Part shown: in pieces, positions 12,253 through 24,597 of the stretch
Layout: every line of letters begins with the position of its first letter
How positions within the stretch are numbered: position 1 is the stretch's first letter
Origin: Pseudovirgaria hyperparasitica
Lineage: Eukaryota; Ascomycota; Dothideomycetes; Acrospermales; Acrospermaceae
Assembly (NCBI RefSeq): GCF_010093815.1
Contig: NW_022985568.1
Location: forward strand, 84,201-148,200
DNA: 64,000 nucleotides
Reading direction: 5' to 3'
Program-made: the position numbers and the translations under genes
Notes under the pieces: generated by a model
Database searches by the model: none
The model's input: the letters and a program-made list of their open reading frames with translations, nothing else
Told to the model about the DNA's origin: nothing

Positions 12253-12598
12253 CGTGCTTTGGGTGGAACGCGCGTTCTGCTGATCGGATATGTGAAGTGA
12301 GCGATAGCTTGTGAATTGAAAGAGTATTTGTTGAGTTGATGCAGATGCGTGGTTCTAAGTCGTCTTATATGCGAGATATCTAGGCACATTGATTGTTTTA
12401 AGGGCCGAGATGGAAGTCTCCGGTCTGGCTGGAACTATCCGAGAGGCCCGCTTCGCGTAGCTCGGCGACATTTCGAGTGCTGGACGCCCTCGGTGAAACA
12501 TTAACTTGGTGCAATAGGTGCATTTGGATATTTTGGTCGAAACTTGGAAAGCAATAACCTAGCGCTTTTCTGCTACCAGAGGAGATGATGATGGATTT
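12253..12598. other. Intergenic between methyltransferase and TYW3
   Basis: About 350 bp holding the methyltransferase promoter and the TYW3 3' end. Nothing else seen. Confidence 0.4.
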
Positions 12599-13609
12599 TT
12601 AAGATGGAGATGGGTATGGAGATGAAGTCTCGGAGAGATGCACTTTGTATACGTCTTGCCCGAGCACATCTTCTTTGGTGCACAGTTTCTCAAATTGTTG
12701 TCTTTGCTGCCGTTGTAAGCCTTCCTGTCGTTTCCTCTCTCTTCTTGCAACAGGGTCTTCCCAAACTGTGGCTTTAAACTGATTACCCTCGTCAATAATG
12801 TTGCTGAGTCGAACCCTGAATAGACTATCGCGAAACCTGGCGATTCTTTCTGAGTTGATACGGAATCGGCTGTTAGCAATGCCTACCAAGATACGAAGAT
12901 AGGATTCATCAACAAGAGATTGAATTCGTTGTACACCATCTTCGCATATCTCGTATCCGATAATAGCATCAAAACCCAGTCCTGTTGACCGAACAGCAAC
13001 AGTAGGGGTTGATTCTTGTTGGGTGGACGATGAAAGTCCCACTGCTCCACTCTCGCGGAACCCCGAAGCAAGAGCAGCAGCGAGCATTTCTTGTGCATAC
13101 GTATTTGTAGCTGAAAGGACGTGTAAAATCTATCTTGAAATGAGCATACGTCCAGCGCGGCATGGGAAGCTGCATACCATTGCTTCGAACTTTAGGTGTA
13201 CATAACGAGTAGAGCTTTCCATGTCGGAAGGAAGCTTTTGCTTCGGGTGCATACCAAATGCATTATGCAGATCAACCTCTGAGTTTTCATTACAGAGCTT
13301 CACAGGCTTATGAGATACAAATCGCCAAGAGCCTCCGCCTTTACCCCCAACAGACGACCGTATAGTATCGGCTTGGCTGTTCGCTTGGACGTCAGCTTTT
13401 TCAACTGGCCTGGATCCCTCGAGAAAAACGCTGATTCTACCAGAACAGCTACTCGTTGTCACGAAGCCTTCTCTGTTGTTGATATCGTCTATGAGAGATC
13501 TGATGGGTTCATCGATCGTTCCTTTTGGTGAGGAATCATTATACGACTCACAAGGCTCAGCAAGCTGCTTCAAAATGCGCGACTTCTTTGCATCGAAGTT
13601 CGAAGGCAT
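12599..13609 (-). CDS. TYW3: tRNA wybutosine-synthesizing protein 3
   Basis: N4-methyltransferase step of wybutosine synthesis at position 37 of tRNA-Phe, cytosolic. Exons are 13178-13609 and 12599-13129 (320 residues). The TYW3 domain starts at once: FDAKKSRILKQL, then SPKGTIDEPIRSLIDDIN, EGFVTTSSCSGRISVFLEG and KGGGSWRFVSH, all diagnostic of the family. After the 48-bp intron the frame continues ILHVLSAT and MLAAALASGFRESGAVG. I start at the ATG in MPSNFDAKK (13609). The open frame continues 43 codons upstream to another Met, but that part is not family-like. The C-terminal half (after about 240) is basic, Gln/Arg-rich and variable. Acceptor choice matters: AAGATAG restores the conserved frame, whereas the later TTTCAG does not. 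Confidence 0.93.
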
Positions 13610-13854
13610 TTTAGAAAATACTGCTGATATAGATTGCTTGCCCTGAAAGTAAAACTCTCGAGGAAAAACTCGCTGCTTAGGGAGGAATGGCTGGGATGTG
13701 AGAGCGCCCGAGGAGCACCCGAACGGAGGGTTTCTCAAGCGTCCAGCTGTATTATATGTACTATACGAGTCGGCTATTATACCATATATCTAAGCCGTCT
13801 TACTAAGTAATATAGAATAAACTTAAAGCACGTATATATCCGTCGCCCGTGAGG

Positions 13855-14245
13855 TTAAAATCAGTTAAAATCAATTAAAAACACGTGTAATCAGTGTTGT
13901 TTTAAAGCCTACGAGGTTAAAATCAGTCAAAATCAGTTAAAATCAGTTAAAAACACGTGTAATCAGTGTTGTTTTNNNNNNNNNNNNNNNNNNNNNNNNN
14001 NNNNNNNNNNNNNNNNNNNNNNNNNNNNNNNNNNNNNNNNNNNNNNNNNNNNNNNNNNNNNNNNNNNNNNNNNNNNNNNNNNNNNNNNNNNNNNNNNNNN
14101 NNNNNNNNNNNNNNNNNNNNNNNNNNNNNNNNNNNAAAAACACGTGTAATCAGTGTTGTTTTGAAGCCTATAAGGTCAAAATCAGTCAAAAACACGTGTA
14201 ATCAGTGTTATTTTAAAGCCTATAAGGTCAAAATCAGTCAAAAAC
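13855..14245. repeat. Minisatellite, about 52-bp unit, with gap
   Basis: Degenerate tandem copies of a unit of about 52 bp. Each holds the palindrome ACACGTGT, then TAATCAGTGTTGTTTT, AAAGCCTA and one to three copies of AAAATCAGTT. Copies start near 13877, 13949, 14136 and 14188. Left of the gap the unit is longer because AAAATCAGTT is itself repeated. The array continues into the run of Ns. Confidence 0.85.
13976..14135. other. Assembly gap (160 N)
   Basis: A run of N inside the minisatellite. Identical flanking units suggest the assembler could not resolve copy number, so the true length is unknown. Confidence 0.98.
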
Positions 14246-14251
14246 ACGTAT

Positions 14252-14335
14252 AATAGAGAGAGGGGGAGGGAGGAAGAGAGGGGGAGGGAGGAAGAGAGGG
14301 AGAGAGAGGGAGAGAGAGAGAGAAGAAGAAGAAGA
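14252..14335. repeat. Polypurine low-complexity tract
   Basis: About 80 bp of almost pure G/A on the + strand (GAGA, GGGAGGGAGGAA units) directly after the minisatellite. It could form triplex or G-quadruplex structures, but that is only inferred from composition. Confidence 0.75.
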
Positions 14336-14765
14336 GGCGGATAGAAGGGTAGCGGATATTACTTCGGCTAAACTACTGACTACATGATTACTCAGTAACT
14401 CTTTGTTTTGAACGTTTAGAACACTAAAATACACTGGACGCTTGAGAAACCCTCCCCGAACGCGCCTACTGACCTTGTGTCCACGCGACGCGCCGTTCGT
14501 GAGGTCATCATGAATGACGCTTGGACAAAATTGAAGTTACCTCCCCTGGGACTTCATTCTCAACCCTATACTCAATATACATCTTGCTCCAGTTGTGCGA
14601 ACGCCTGAATATTCCCCCTCGCATACAGAACTTAGATTCCGCCTCTCTGGAACCTCCTCGACTCTACCCTGCTTCTGGCTGAGCAGTCGTGCCTATATAC
14701 AGTATTAGTACGCTAATCGACAAATCCGCAAGACGTTTCAAGAGCTTCCATCGAGTTCACGCAAA

Positions 14766-17164
14766 ATGGCCCGTCGGTCTACTAAACGCCCAAATTCATT
14801 TGTGGCGAGCTCACCTAAAAGATCGCCAGGCGAGAACCTCACCACAACACGCCTTTCCAAACGGACTAAGCGCTCGGATGGCCGAAGTACCACACCACAG
14901 AGGAGCAAGTACTTCAAAGACATGATCAGTGACGGGGAAGATCCGGAAGTGGGGGAAAATGATGGCGAAGAAGCCTCCGATTTTGAAGACGATGAATATG
15001 AAGAACCTCCCATAGAATCCGAATCCGAGCTGGGGATTTCAAGCGACGAAAATACCACAAAAGGAAACAGAGCGACAGCTGTCAATATCAACAAGCCAGG
15101 TGAAAAGAGATTCACAAAAGAAAGAAAACCTGCAGGAACTGGTTCTGAAATACGATTGACCCCGGGGACGCAATTGATCACTAAGAAACCGAAAGCGCGC
15201 GAAGCAGGCAGTATTCCTTATAGGGATAGAACCATACATCCCAACACGTTTATGTTTCTTGTGGACTTAACAAAGAACAATGATCGTCATTGGCTAAAAA
15301 GTAGGCAGCGCCACTTCTGTTTGCTGCTGCCAAGGTGTTCGCTAATTGTTTTGGTCTGTACAGTGAATGATTTAGATTATAGGCAATCCTTGCATGACTT
15401 TAATTCATTTCTAGAATGTTTGACACAGAAAATTATAAAAGCAGATGAGACCATTCCAGAGCTGCCGGTAAAAGACATTGTAAGGCTGCATCGACGTAGC
15501 TGAGTATCGACTGAACTTTGTTTAGATATTTCGGATATACCGAGATGTCCGGTTTAGTAAAGATCCAACTCCCTACAAAGTATGTTCATGATGAACTGGG
15601 CGACCTGAAGAGACATTGATATAACATAGACCCACTTCTCTGCGGCCTGGTTAGTACTATGTCTGAAGTGACCTTGATAAGAGCATGCAACTATAACGTA
15701 GGCCTAGGTCAAGAACGGGACGAAAAGGACCATATGCTGGGTACTATTTACATGTTCAACCTGGGAAGTGTTTTGTCGGTGAGTTCCTTATCGTACTACA
15801 CCATATCTTTTCTTCATGGCTGTCGCTTCTTACCATGTAGGCAGACGGCGAAGACTGGCTTACGTCGTACTGTCACCCCTTTGATGGCTCCATATTGCAA
15901 ATGAACCGTGTTTCGCGCCGGACCTGACGTGTTTTCTAGGCTCAGGAGTATGGCTACCAGAAGCCGATAAGTTGGCAGCGTTGCGACGAGACGTGGATCG
16001 GAAGCCACATCGACTGAAGAACGTTTTACTACAGGAACGCATTCGATCGGAGATTCTCACTGTGAATAGCGCCGACGAGAAAAAGGTGGTTCGGACGTTC
16101 GTAAGTCAAGGCATGAACAAAGAGTCTGCGCTCAGGACGAAGCCGAAGGTGAGTCTATTGTCGTAGCCTTGGACATCATGCACAACCCTCTCGAAGGTTC
16201 TTCCTCTAGCGTCCGTCGCAAGTGACGTTGAAGGCTTATCACACCAAGCATGTCTGAGTGAGGAGAAACTTTGGCCTCATCTCAATAGTGCACATAATTC
16301 CGTTTCTTTGGGTGCGCGGGACTATTGAAGTCGAGGATGCCGCCTATGCGGTGACCTTTTCTGTTTGTGAGATGAGAGGGAGGGTCTCGGATTGACCAGT
16401 TTTGGCTCAGGGCGACGTTTGGCCGACCACTGGGCACTAATCAGCAACCCAACCGCCACAAATTTCTGTTATACCATTCCGGCCGTGGCAAACAGAGCAG
16501 CACAATCTCTCTACAATCCTCCATTTATTTCCTTTGACTTCGCTTTTCAGCACATTGTCTGGAGTGATCAATCATTTCACATTTATGCCGAGGCTGACTT
16601 TGCATCGGTGATTCGCAGGGGTACGAGAACGACCATGAAAATATCGAGCTCTTACGGCTTCGAAATTTCACTATCAGCAAAAAACTAGCTGATAAGGAGG
16701 TACTTGGTGACAAGGCATTGGAGAGAATCAGCTTTCTCATCTCGTGTATGGTTCCGTTTGTAAGTATACTCTCTCTCCTGATCATGAGCTTAGGATCAGT
16801 TGTGCATGTCCCATGACCAGCTATCCATTGACAACGACCCTCGTACCACATTGGTTTCATCACAGCCGGTTGGTGCGTCCGCCACCTCCGAACTATTCTG
16901 AGCCGTAGAACGAGGGCAGTACGGCACAGAAGTATGGTTGAAGCGATTTTAGGCTGATTCTGCTGACTGGCACTTGCTCCAGACAGGGGTTGTTGCGGTT
17001 GCTCCTCGTAGAATAGAGCACTATTAGTGACGTGAGACCAGAAGATGAAGCTGACAAGACATGTTTGTTTGCAGGTCACATATCTCAACAGTATAATAAT
17101 GCCCGACGACCCAGAAGAATCGAGCAGCGAAGATGAAGATGAAGTCGAGGATGAAGGGACGTAA
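14766..17164 (+). CDS. DUF2461 family protein, eight exons
   Basis: Exons are 14766-15300, 15364-15479, 15526-15579, 15630-15649, 15708-15778, 15940-16148, 16619-16759 and 17075-17164, giving 411 residues in one consistent frame. The first ~140 residues are low-complexity, basic then strongly acidic, and look nuclear. The DUF2461 domain follows: HPNTFMFLVDLTKNNDRHWL, then RIYRDVRFSKDPTPYKTHFSA, GRKGPYAGYYLHVQPG and GSGVWLPEADKLAALR. The function of this family is unknown; it occurs in bacteria and fungi. The C-terminus is an acidic Ser/Glu/Asp run. One exon is only 20 nt (15630-15649), and two introns are long for the locus (470 and 315 bp). The gene lies head-to-head with TYW3 across the minisatellite. 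Confidence 0.88.
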
Positions 17165-20100
17165 GACGGCATTAGCGACAGATAATCTTGGATGGGTAAA
17201 AAGTGATAGTCGCCCGTGCAGCGCAGGCATGCGGCGCAGACAGCGCGCGGAACCATTCAATCTCTCCACGTATCTAGACGCAGCCGCAGACACTCACCGC
17301 ATCCATCCAACCTTTTGCGCGTGTGACATGCAATGGATATGCTTTCGCCCTCACACCGCGAGGGGGGTGTCATCGTGGCCACATTGAATCATGGGCTTTG
17401 ATGGATGGGCCGCGCCAGCTGGCAGAGCGGCACATTCCAATCAATATTTGATGACCAGAGCCCTTCCTCCTTTGCTCCCCAGGCGCGACACGGGCGCCTG
17501 GATGGGTGAGGCAAGGGATGCCAGGGTGTACGAGTGGACTCCAATCATCGGCCTTCCATCGGGAGCGGCGCGCTGACCTGCAGGAAATTCCAGTCATGTG
17601 ATCTACTAGTACCGTACAGGGCATGGTTCGTCTCCTTTCTGCGGGAAGCTCCCAAACGGGCCGGCGAAAGAGCGTGCCCATAATGCTTGGCACTGTATGA
17701 CTGCGGAGTCAGTGAGCAGATGGGGAGTCAGGGGGGGGGAGGGGGGAGGAGTGTGTGTGAGAGAGGCACAAGAGGAGGGGGAGGGGGATGCATATTGCAG
17801 CGACCAGGGTGCTGCAGGCTTCTGTGCGCTAACTGGCATTTCTCAGCCCGCCGACACTTTTTGCCTTCGGCTCTTTCGCATGCTGGCTGGCATGCTTCCA
17901 AGTGCTCGCTCGCTAGGATTTTATGGCTCGGATCGAATGAACGGCGCGGCCCCGTGGTTGATATGTTGTTCTGTGCAGCTGCAGCTGCCCATTTCTTACC
18001 GCCACCAGCCCCGGTCACACTTTGGATCGTCACTGCGCCTTGCCGTTGCAATTACCGTCTATCCATCCTAAATCGAGATGACGGTCATGATGGCAACGTT
18101 GGAGAAAGGTTTGCATTCACACCGTCGGGGTTCTGGCGGGATACACAGGTCACTTTGCATCATTCCAGGGCACATGGCATGTCTCCTGGGCACCATCAGG
18201 ATGGGATAGCTGGACAGCTGGGCATCAGGTTGCCTTGATGGCGAGTCGTGTAGTAGTGCACATTTGCGAAGTGCAGCGGATTTGCTTCGTAATCTTCTGT
18301 CGCGGTTGTGTCCGCCTGACCTTAGTTTTGAACGCTAGGACGGTTTCCGGAGGGGTATCTCGGCCGATCTCAAGATTTTGACCTCGATAGGGCTCGGGCT
18401 CGGGCCGCTCAGTGACTGGCCTTGGGTTCCCCGTTCATGGATGGGTATCGTGGCATGCCTTGACAATTCCGGACTGAACAGTCTTTGTTCGTGGAAGAGC
18501 GACTGGTGCAAAGATTCAAATGCATAGTAGGACCTGATAATTATGTGGCAGACGAGTGCACTCGGATTGAGGACGCGCTGCGGGCTGCTCGCTCTTAGTG
18601 TTGCCTAGTCGTCTTACATGGTTCAGACAAGCCGCCATCCTTCGTGCAGCAAAGCAACAATGCATCATTTGTCTACGATGCAGACAGACATGGTTGAAAT
18701 CATGGTCGTCACTATGCTAAGCAGCGGTGAAGGCTGTGAATTTACGATGCAGCAATGTTCTCCACTCATCTCAATACATACACTCATAGATGGATGCATG
18801 AAGGCCAGCAGCAAGCTCGTCACATCTATACTAACCAGCTCGAGTAATCCGGCAAGTCTGAAGCATCTAGGATGTAGGATGTTTGGACCCGGCTTACTTT
18901 AATCTGACTTTCGGCTACCAGCCAAGCTTCCATAACAAGGCTTTGTAGTCAACTGTAGCTGTGAGGACGATGAGAGTGAGCAATTACCTGATGAGCGATA
19001 TCAGCAGCACCGACTCGGGAAGAGAGAGCTTCGGACGAATTGAAAACTAATTTTGGACTAACTAATATTGTATGCAAATCAGATGGGACGCTGGCAGTAC
19101 GTACCTAGTTGCAGCTGCTGACGGGAGCTGTGGGTTGCATTCAATGCTCTTTGAACACACACACACTGGGCGTGTCGAACTTTTGGTAATTTCTAGGCAA
19201 AGTACTGTAGTTGTTGCAAAAAGTTTTCGGGCCGTCAGCTGTTGACGGCGGCGGCTTAATTACCAACTTCATCGAGAATGATGGCGTGTGTGAAGAGAGC
19301 AGCCACACGTCAACAAGGATGCGACGGACCGTTTCGCTGGCGCATTGCATGGCCGGCCACCTAAAAATACCCCCCGCGCTACAGTCAGTCCGTTTGGAGA
19401 TTGCTGTATTGATTGAAGTGTTTGTTGAAGCTCGGTGGTTTCGAAGCAGTCGGTCCATGGGATTGTTGAGGCATTGAGTGAGTGTCCACAAAGTAATTAA
19501 CTAAGAGGAGAGGAGTCGGCAGTTTCAAGAATAGGTTTGCCAGATCTGAGTTCAGTCGAGTGTTCCTGCCCCCGCTTTGCTGCTGTTAGTTAGTAAGAGG
19601 TAGACCGACGGGCTTCGTATGAATGGATGATCGACATGTATGTCTGTATGTACATGTATATGTATGGATAGAGCGACCGGCAACAAATTTTTAATTTTTT
19701 TTTCGCGGGGGTGTGGTGGTGGTGGTGGTGGTGGTGTATGTGCGCGCGAGATGCCGTGGTGCTTTGCCGTCAAAAGGACGAAACGAGTGTGCGAGTCTGC
19801 AGCTAATTATGAAACCAGCAAAGAGGAAGTTTGTGTCCTTCAGCTTGGCTGGCACCCCGGAGATGACTTTTAACTGGTCATTTTGGAAGACAGGAATTGA
19901 TACACATGGCCAGGCAGCAAACCTAATTGATTAGCGATCAGATTTGGGATTTCCACACCCCTTCGATCCGCCTACCCTCCCCCCCTCCTGTTCTTCTTCT
20001 TCTGCTGCTTCCTGGTATGTACGTATCGATGGGTTGACCGCTTCTGCGACCTGCTCTTCCGCGATCAGTGTTTGCCTGCGGTGCAAGCAAGCTATGCGGG

Positions 20101-21903
20101 GGAAGCTGGGGAGAGAGAGAGAGGGGGGGGGGGGAAACACGACATGTAGTAGTGAATTAGATGGATGAGCTCCGATATGAAGGAAAGTAGCGTGGGCGTG
20201 GGCCGTGGAATCACGCACACCGTATGATTATATCCACGACTTATTCCATAGCGACCGGACGGGATGTTTGCTTGTATTGTATTTGTGTGTATGCATGCAT
20301 GCAGAGTCAAATATTCCTTGCTTCCTTCTGGTTGAGAAACAAAGCGCACTGTGCGTAGCTTTCTGTTCCGCCAGGCATTCGGTGTGTGTGTGTGTGTGTG
20401 TTATGTGTGTTATGTGTGTGTATGAGTGTGGCGTAAATGTGGGTGTGGCACAGAGCAAAGGAGGGTGAGGACAAATATGATTGATATACAAAGTGTGTAT
20501 GTATGTATGATGCAAAGTGAAAGAAAAGCGCCGCCGCCGCCGACGCCGCCGCTCACACACACACATGGTTGTCAGTCATTGCCTAGACCAAGGCTGATAT
20601 GAGACTTCTTTTTTTTTTGTCTGGGAAAGCTCCGACAAGGAATACATGATGGTAGGATTGCAGTCGGCCTCGTCTCAAAGAAGTGAGCGTTGTAGGAGGC
20701 AAAGTGGAACAAGGCATGTGTGTACGTGTGTGTGTCTGTGTGTATATACATATTTGTGTGTGTCTGTGTGTCTGTGTATGTTTCATCTGGGGAATGGAGG
20801 AAGATGGAACAACAACAAAAAAAAGAGGGCAGGCAGATCAAAAGAACAGGAAAAACCACCCGCTGGGCCGCTGCCTGCCACGAGGGAAAGAAAAGCGGGA
20901 GCGGCAAGATGCAGATCACTTGGGAATGGATGGGAATGGATTGGAGCTTTGCTGCTGGCTGGCTGGCTGGTCGCTTAGCCGCTCCTCACAAGCCCCAGCA
21001 AAATGTTTTTATTTTATTTTTTCGAATCTTTCCCAGGGCCGCCGGGCGGCTATCTCAGACCGCGCCTCCCCCCGCCGCCCGCGGACAAGTGGCGGGCGCG
21101 CGTGCACGCGCGCCTTTTTGCCAAACATGTAACATGTATTTATTACTCATGTCGGGAACCCCCCCTGCACATCTATGGTATGGTTTGTGATGCTGATGAT
21201 GGTAGTCGTGGTGGTATTAGTGTAGTGATAGTCGAGACGTTCTTAGAGAGAGAGAGAGAAGGGGGGGGTACGACTCACTACGCGCGGTACGTATGTGCCG
21301 TGTAGCGCGCAATGGGAACAGACGGCACGAGTTTGATGGCACAAGACCGCCAGGGCAGGGGAATGTGGCGAGGCTGACTGGAAGAAAGGAGGAGGATGAT
21401 GGATGGATCATGATCATATTGCAAGACGAGAAGGAGTGTGTTTTCCCTCGTCACAGCCTTCAGCTCAGGAAACATTTTGATTGATTAATTACTCACCTAC
21501 TTGTGTGGAGCGTAGCGTAATAGTAGCCATGGCCGTGGTCGCGTTCGGGGAAGCGTGAGAGTACATAGATAGTATTATAGTAAGACGGAAAGCGACGTTT
21601 GATTCACTGCAAAGTCCTGCAGAGTCCTGCAAGTCCTACGTAGCTACGGCGGCGGCGGCGGCGTGACGCAGGCTGGCAGCGGCAAGGCTCGCTCTGCCCG
21701 CGCCCGCCTTACACTAATCCATACACTACGTGACAGTCCATATACACACACAAGTCATCAACTAATTATCCCTGGGCGGGACGGCTGTACGGCTATTCCA
21801 TCTCCAGTGTCGGCGCGGCACTTCCCCTCCTCCTAGCTGGCCAGGCGGTGTTAATGCCTGCATGGTCGAGATGTAATACTAGCATCTACTATAGGCAGTA
21901 GGC

Positions 21904-21946
21904 ATGCCCGTATGCCCGTATGCCCGTATGCCCGTATGCCCGTATA
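21904..21946. repeat. 8-bp tandem array (GCCCGTAT)
   Basis: Five consecutive copies of GCCCGTAT. A TAGG/TAGC tetranucleotide array follows at 21970-22012. Confidence 0.85.
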
Positions 21947-22196
21947 TGTAGGGGCAAAGTAGTGCTAGGTTCGTAGGTAGGTAGGTAGCTAGGTAGCTAG
22001 GTAGGTCGGTCGCTGTCAGTGTAATGGCGGCGGGCATCGTTGACGAGGCCTGCTTTCGGACCAGCATGTATCATATTCCTTGGTGAGATGTGATTGCATG
22101 GACATTAGGGCGACAGGAGGGACGAAGAGGGGATGCATAATAGACTGCATAACACTTTGACCGGTGAAACATCAGGTAGGTAGTAATTAAGGTATG

Positions 22197-22232
22197 GAGT
22201 ATGTATGTATGTATGTAGGTAGGTAGGTAGGC
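22197..22232. repeat. GTAT/GTAG tetranucleotide array
   Basis: GTAT repeated about four times and then GTAG four times, a compound microsatellite. Confidence 0.8.
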
Positions 22233-23587
22233 AGCATGTTTCTACGCCCAGCCTGCCGAGGACGAAGGGGAAATATGCCTCAAGGGGGTCGGTTGTGGCT
22301 CGCATCGTGACTAGCAGAGAGTGTGTACGTATACGTAGCCCATCATACAGTACAAACATACAGGGCGGCAGTCAACGAGGATACGATGTGCCGGTTGCTC
22401 GCTCGCTACATTGGACATTATCATTATCATGGTAATTAACGGATGGTGGTGAAAGGAGTCAGGACGCGACGCGACAGGCCCGTGCCGCAAGACTGCCTCC
22501 TCCATGCTGCCACTCTTTAGCCCGCCGACCAACTAATACTTTTACTATTACTATACAGTATATAGTAATAGATAGGTAGTCAGAGTAGACGGTCCATGGT
22601 TCATCCTCTCTTCCTGTGCTGATGAATCATCAAAATCTTCGTTCTGCAGTGCCTTTTGGCCTCCACTCCCCTCCCCTCCTCGACAGAATGGTCGCGCGAT
22701 GGCGTTTCTGTAGGCTCTCTGGATGCCAACACGCAGAAATTAGCTGTCTAGTTCACCGTTCACAGCAGCAAGACAACGACAAGCTAACTAACAATATGGA
22801 ATGGAACCATGGATGATGGCTTTTTTTCCTTTTTTGCACCTTGGAGTCTTGGGGCCAGCCCCTGCCAGTGCCATCGTCCTCTTCCCAGCAGCCGGTGCGC
22901 CGGGCCTCGCGTTTCGCGCCTGTTTCCCGTCCGTTGAATTGCCTTGACTACTACACACTAGACGCCATGGCCTGTCTCTCTATTCTTCCACTCAGGAGAC
23001 CCCCTCCCCCCCTACTCCCCTACTCCCCTTCTTATCCTTTATCCTTTTTGACCAACAAGGACATGCACTCACTCACACTCACACACATACAAACATACAC
23101 ACACACTCGCACTCACACACTCTGTCTCTCTCTCTCTTTCTCCAAGCCAAGCACAATGCCCAGCTCCGCCTGGTCTCATCTAATAAGGTATGGTATTAGT
23201 GGTGAGCCTGCCAATAACACACCACTGTATCTCCTCGTTGACATTCTTCAAACCTTTCCTTTGCTGCCTCTAACAGCTCAATCCTCGTCATTCCTCGCTG
23301 GTGCCCAAACACCCCATACGACAGGTTTGAGCCCGACTCTCATTTACCATTCAAGTCGCAGCCCCCTAGCTCCCGAGAAGCTCTGTTACCGTCGTCATCG
23401 CTACCTCGACCGACAGGTAGAACCATTTGGTGCGCCTTTCTCGTGTCGAAGACTCGTGCAGACTCCGGCACGGTGACATACTCTCTTCTTGACCTTGACA
23501 CCACCACTGCAATCTCAGATTGGCTCGCTCGTTTGTTCTCTGCGCAAAACGCACACGGCAGGCCAGCTGAAGAAGGGGGGGGTGGTT

Positions 23588-23600
23588 CAGCAGCAGCAGC

Positions 23601-23644
<44 letters not shown>

Positions 23645-23663
23645 CAGTAGTAGTAGCAGCAGC
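23588..23663. repeat. CAG/TAG trinucleotide array
   Basis: About 25 trinucleotides: CAG copies at both ends and a central run of AGT/TAG copies. Confidence 0.9.
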
Positions 23664-23955
23664 CAGGCCCACCAGCTACTACTAGTAAGCTAGCAACAGC
23701 TCCCACCTATCCTCCTCCATCCTCCATCATCCATCATTCATCATCATCATCACCATCATCATCATAAGGTCCGCCACGACGACCGGGGCACGTATGCACC
23801 AGACTTTCACCCTGGCCCAGCCCTAGCTAGCTCTTTGTCCCCCCCCTCTCCCCTCCCTCCCCCTTCTATTCCCCCGTTTTTAGGCAGTCCGCCACCCCCT
23901 AAAGCCGCCTCCCCCCTCATCCTACTACTACCTCGAAGGTGTCAGCCCGCTAATA

Positions 23956-23977
23956 CCCCCCCCCCCCCCCCCCCCCC
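23956..23977. repeat. Poly-C tract
   Basis: Twenty-two consecutive C. Exact length may be unreliable from sequencing. Confidence 0.95.
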
Positions 23978-24597
23978 TCCCAAGTCCGACTCCCAGTTCC
24001 ACACAAAGTCCCCAGTGTTCACTCACACTCACCCATACACACATACACATACCCGGTGTACACACAACCACAACATCCACTCCACTACCACCTCCTCTAC
24101 CTCTACCTCTACCACTAACCACCATCACTACCACCACCACCACTACTACTACTACCACCGCCTGGCCACCATTCTTCCATTTCCACTTCCACTTCCACTC
24201 CCGTTCCCGCGCTCTGCAGGTGTTCGTTGCTGCTTTGCGCACCCCGGCCGCGCTTCGCTCCGCTGCCCTATTCCAGCCAACTAGCTCTAAATACTTCCGT
24301 CTTAACAACGCCGCTATCCTCTTCGTGCCTCTTCACCGTCGCACTGCCTCACATCTCACTCACTCTCTTCTCTCACTCTCTTCTCACCTTCACCTCGTGT
24401 CCGCCACGCCTGACCGCGCCTGCTCATCACAGCTTCACTCTCCTCTGTTCCTGTCACGCCAGATCGCTCCCCGCTTGTGTCAGCGCATGCAACCTCGACC
24501 TCGCTTTCTCGGCCACGCCATCTCTCTCTCTCTCCCTCTCACCTATCTCTTCAACTCCACATCCATCATCAATCCTTAGCTTTGCACTCTCGCACAG

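Larger units (their letters stand above)
17165..24597. other. 7.4-kb gene desert rich in simple repeats
   Basis: No credible gene. Open frames here translate to low-complexity runs (poly-His/Thr, Val, Pro, Ser). The stretch holds many short arrays: G-runs at 17725-17790, GTG at 19715-19735, GT at 20383-20400 and 20722-20780, GCC/GCCGAC at 20528-20550, GAGA/G at 20110-20135 and 21246-21268, plus those listed separately. From about 22,970 to the start of the transcription-factor gene the + strand is strongly pyrimidine-rich, which suits a long promoter and 5' leader. Confidence 0.7.
22970..24597 (+). promoter_or_regulatory. Pyrimidine-rich promoter/leader of the Zn2Cys6 gene
   Basis: The + strand is dominated by C and T (CCCTCC, CTCTCT, CACACA, TACCAC units) right up to the start codon at 24598. 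CT-rich tracts before transcription starts are common in highly regulated filamentous-fungal genes. The transcript start is not visible. Several short upstream ATGs would lie in a leader if transcription begins early. Confidence 0.4.

Noticed and set aside
13741-14250. Possible CRISPR-like array
   Set aside because: Units are contiguous degenerate tandem copies without unique spacers, in a eukaryote.
13943-14253. Open frames spanning the Ns
   Set aside because: They consist of unknown bases and minisatellite; no coding meaning.
20228-21190. Several overlapping open frames of 100-156 codons
   Set aside because: They come from GT/CA microsatellites read in all frames on both strands, with Val/Cys or His/Thr runs.
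22841-23476. 211-codon open frame in the gene desert
   Set aside because: The translation is His/Thr/Pro/Ser low complexity from CA and CT repeats, with no family-like part; it fits a leader better than a gene.
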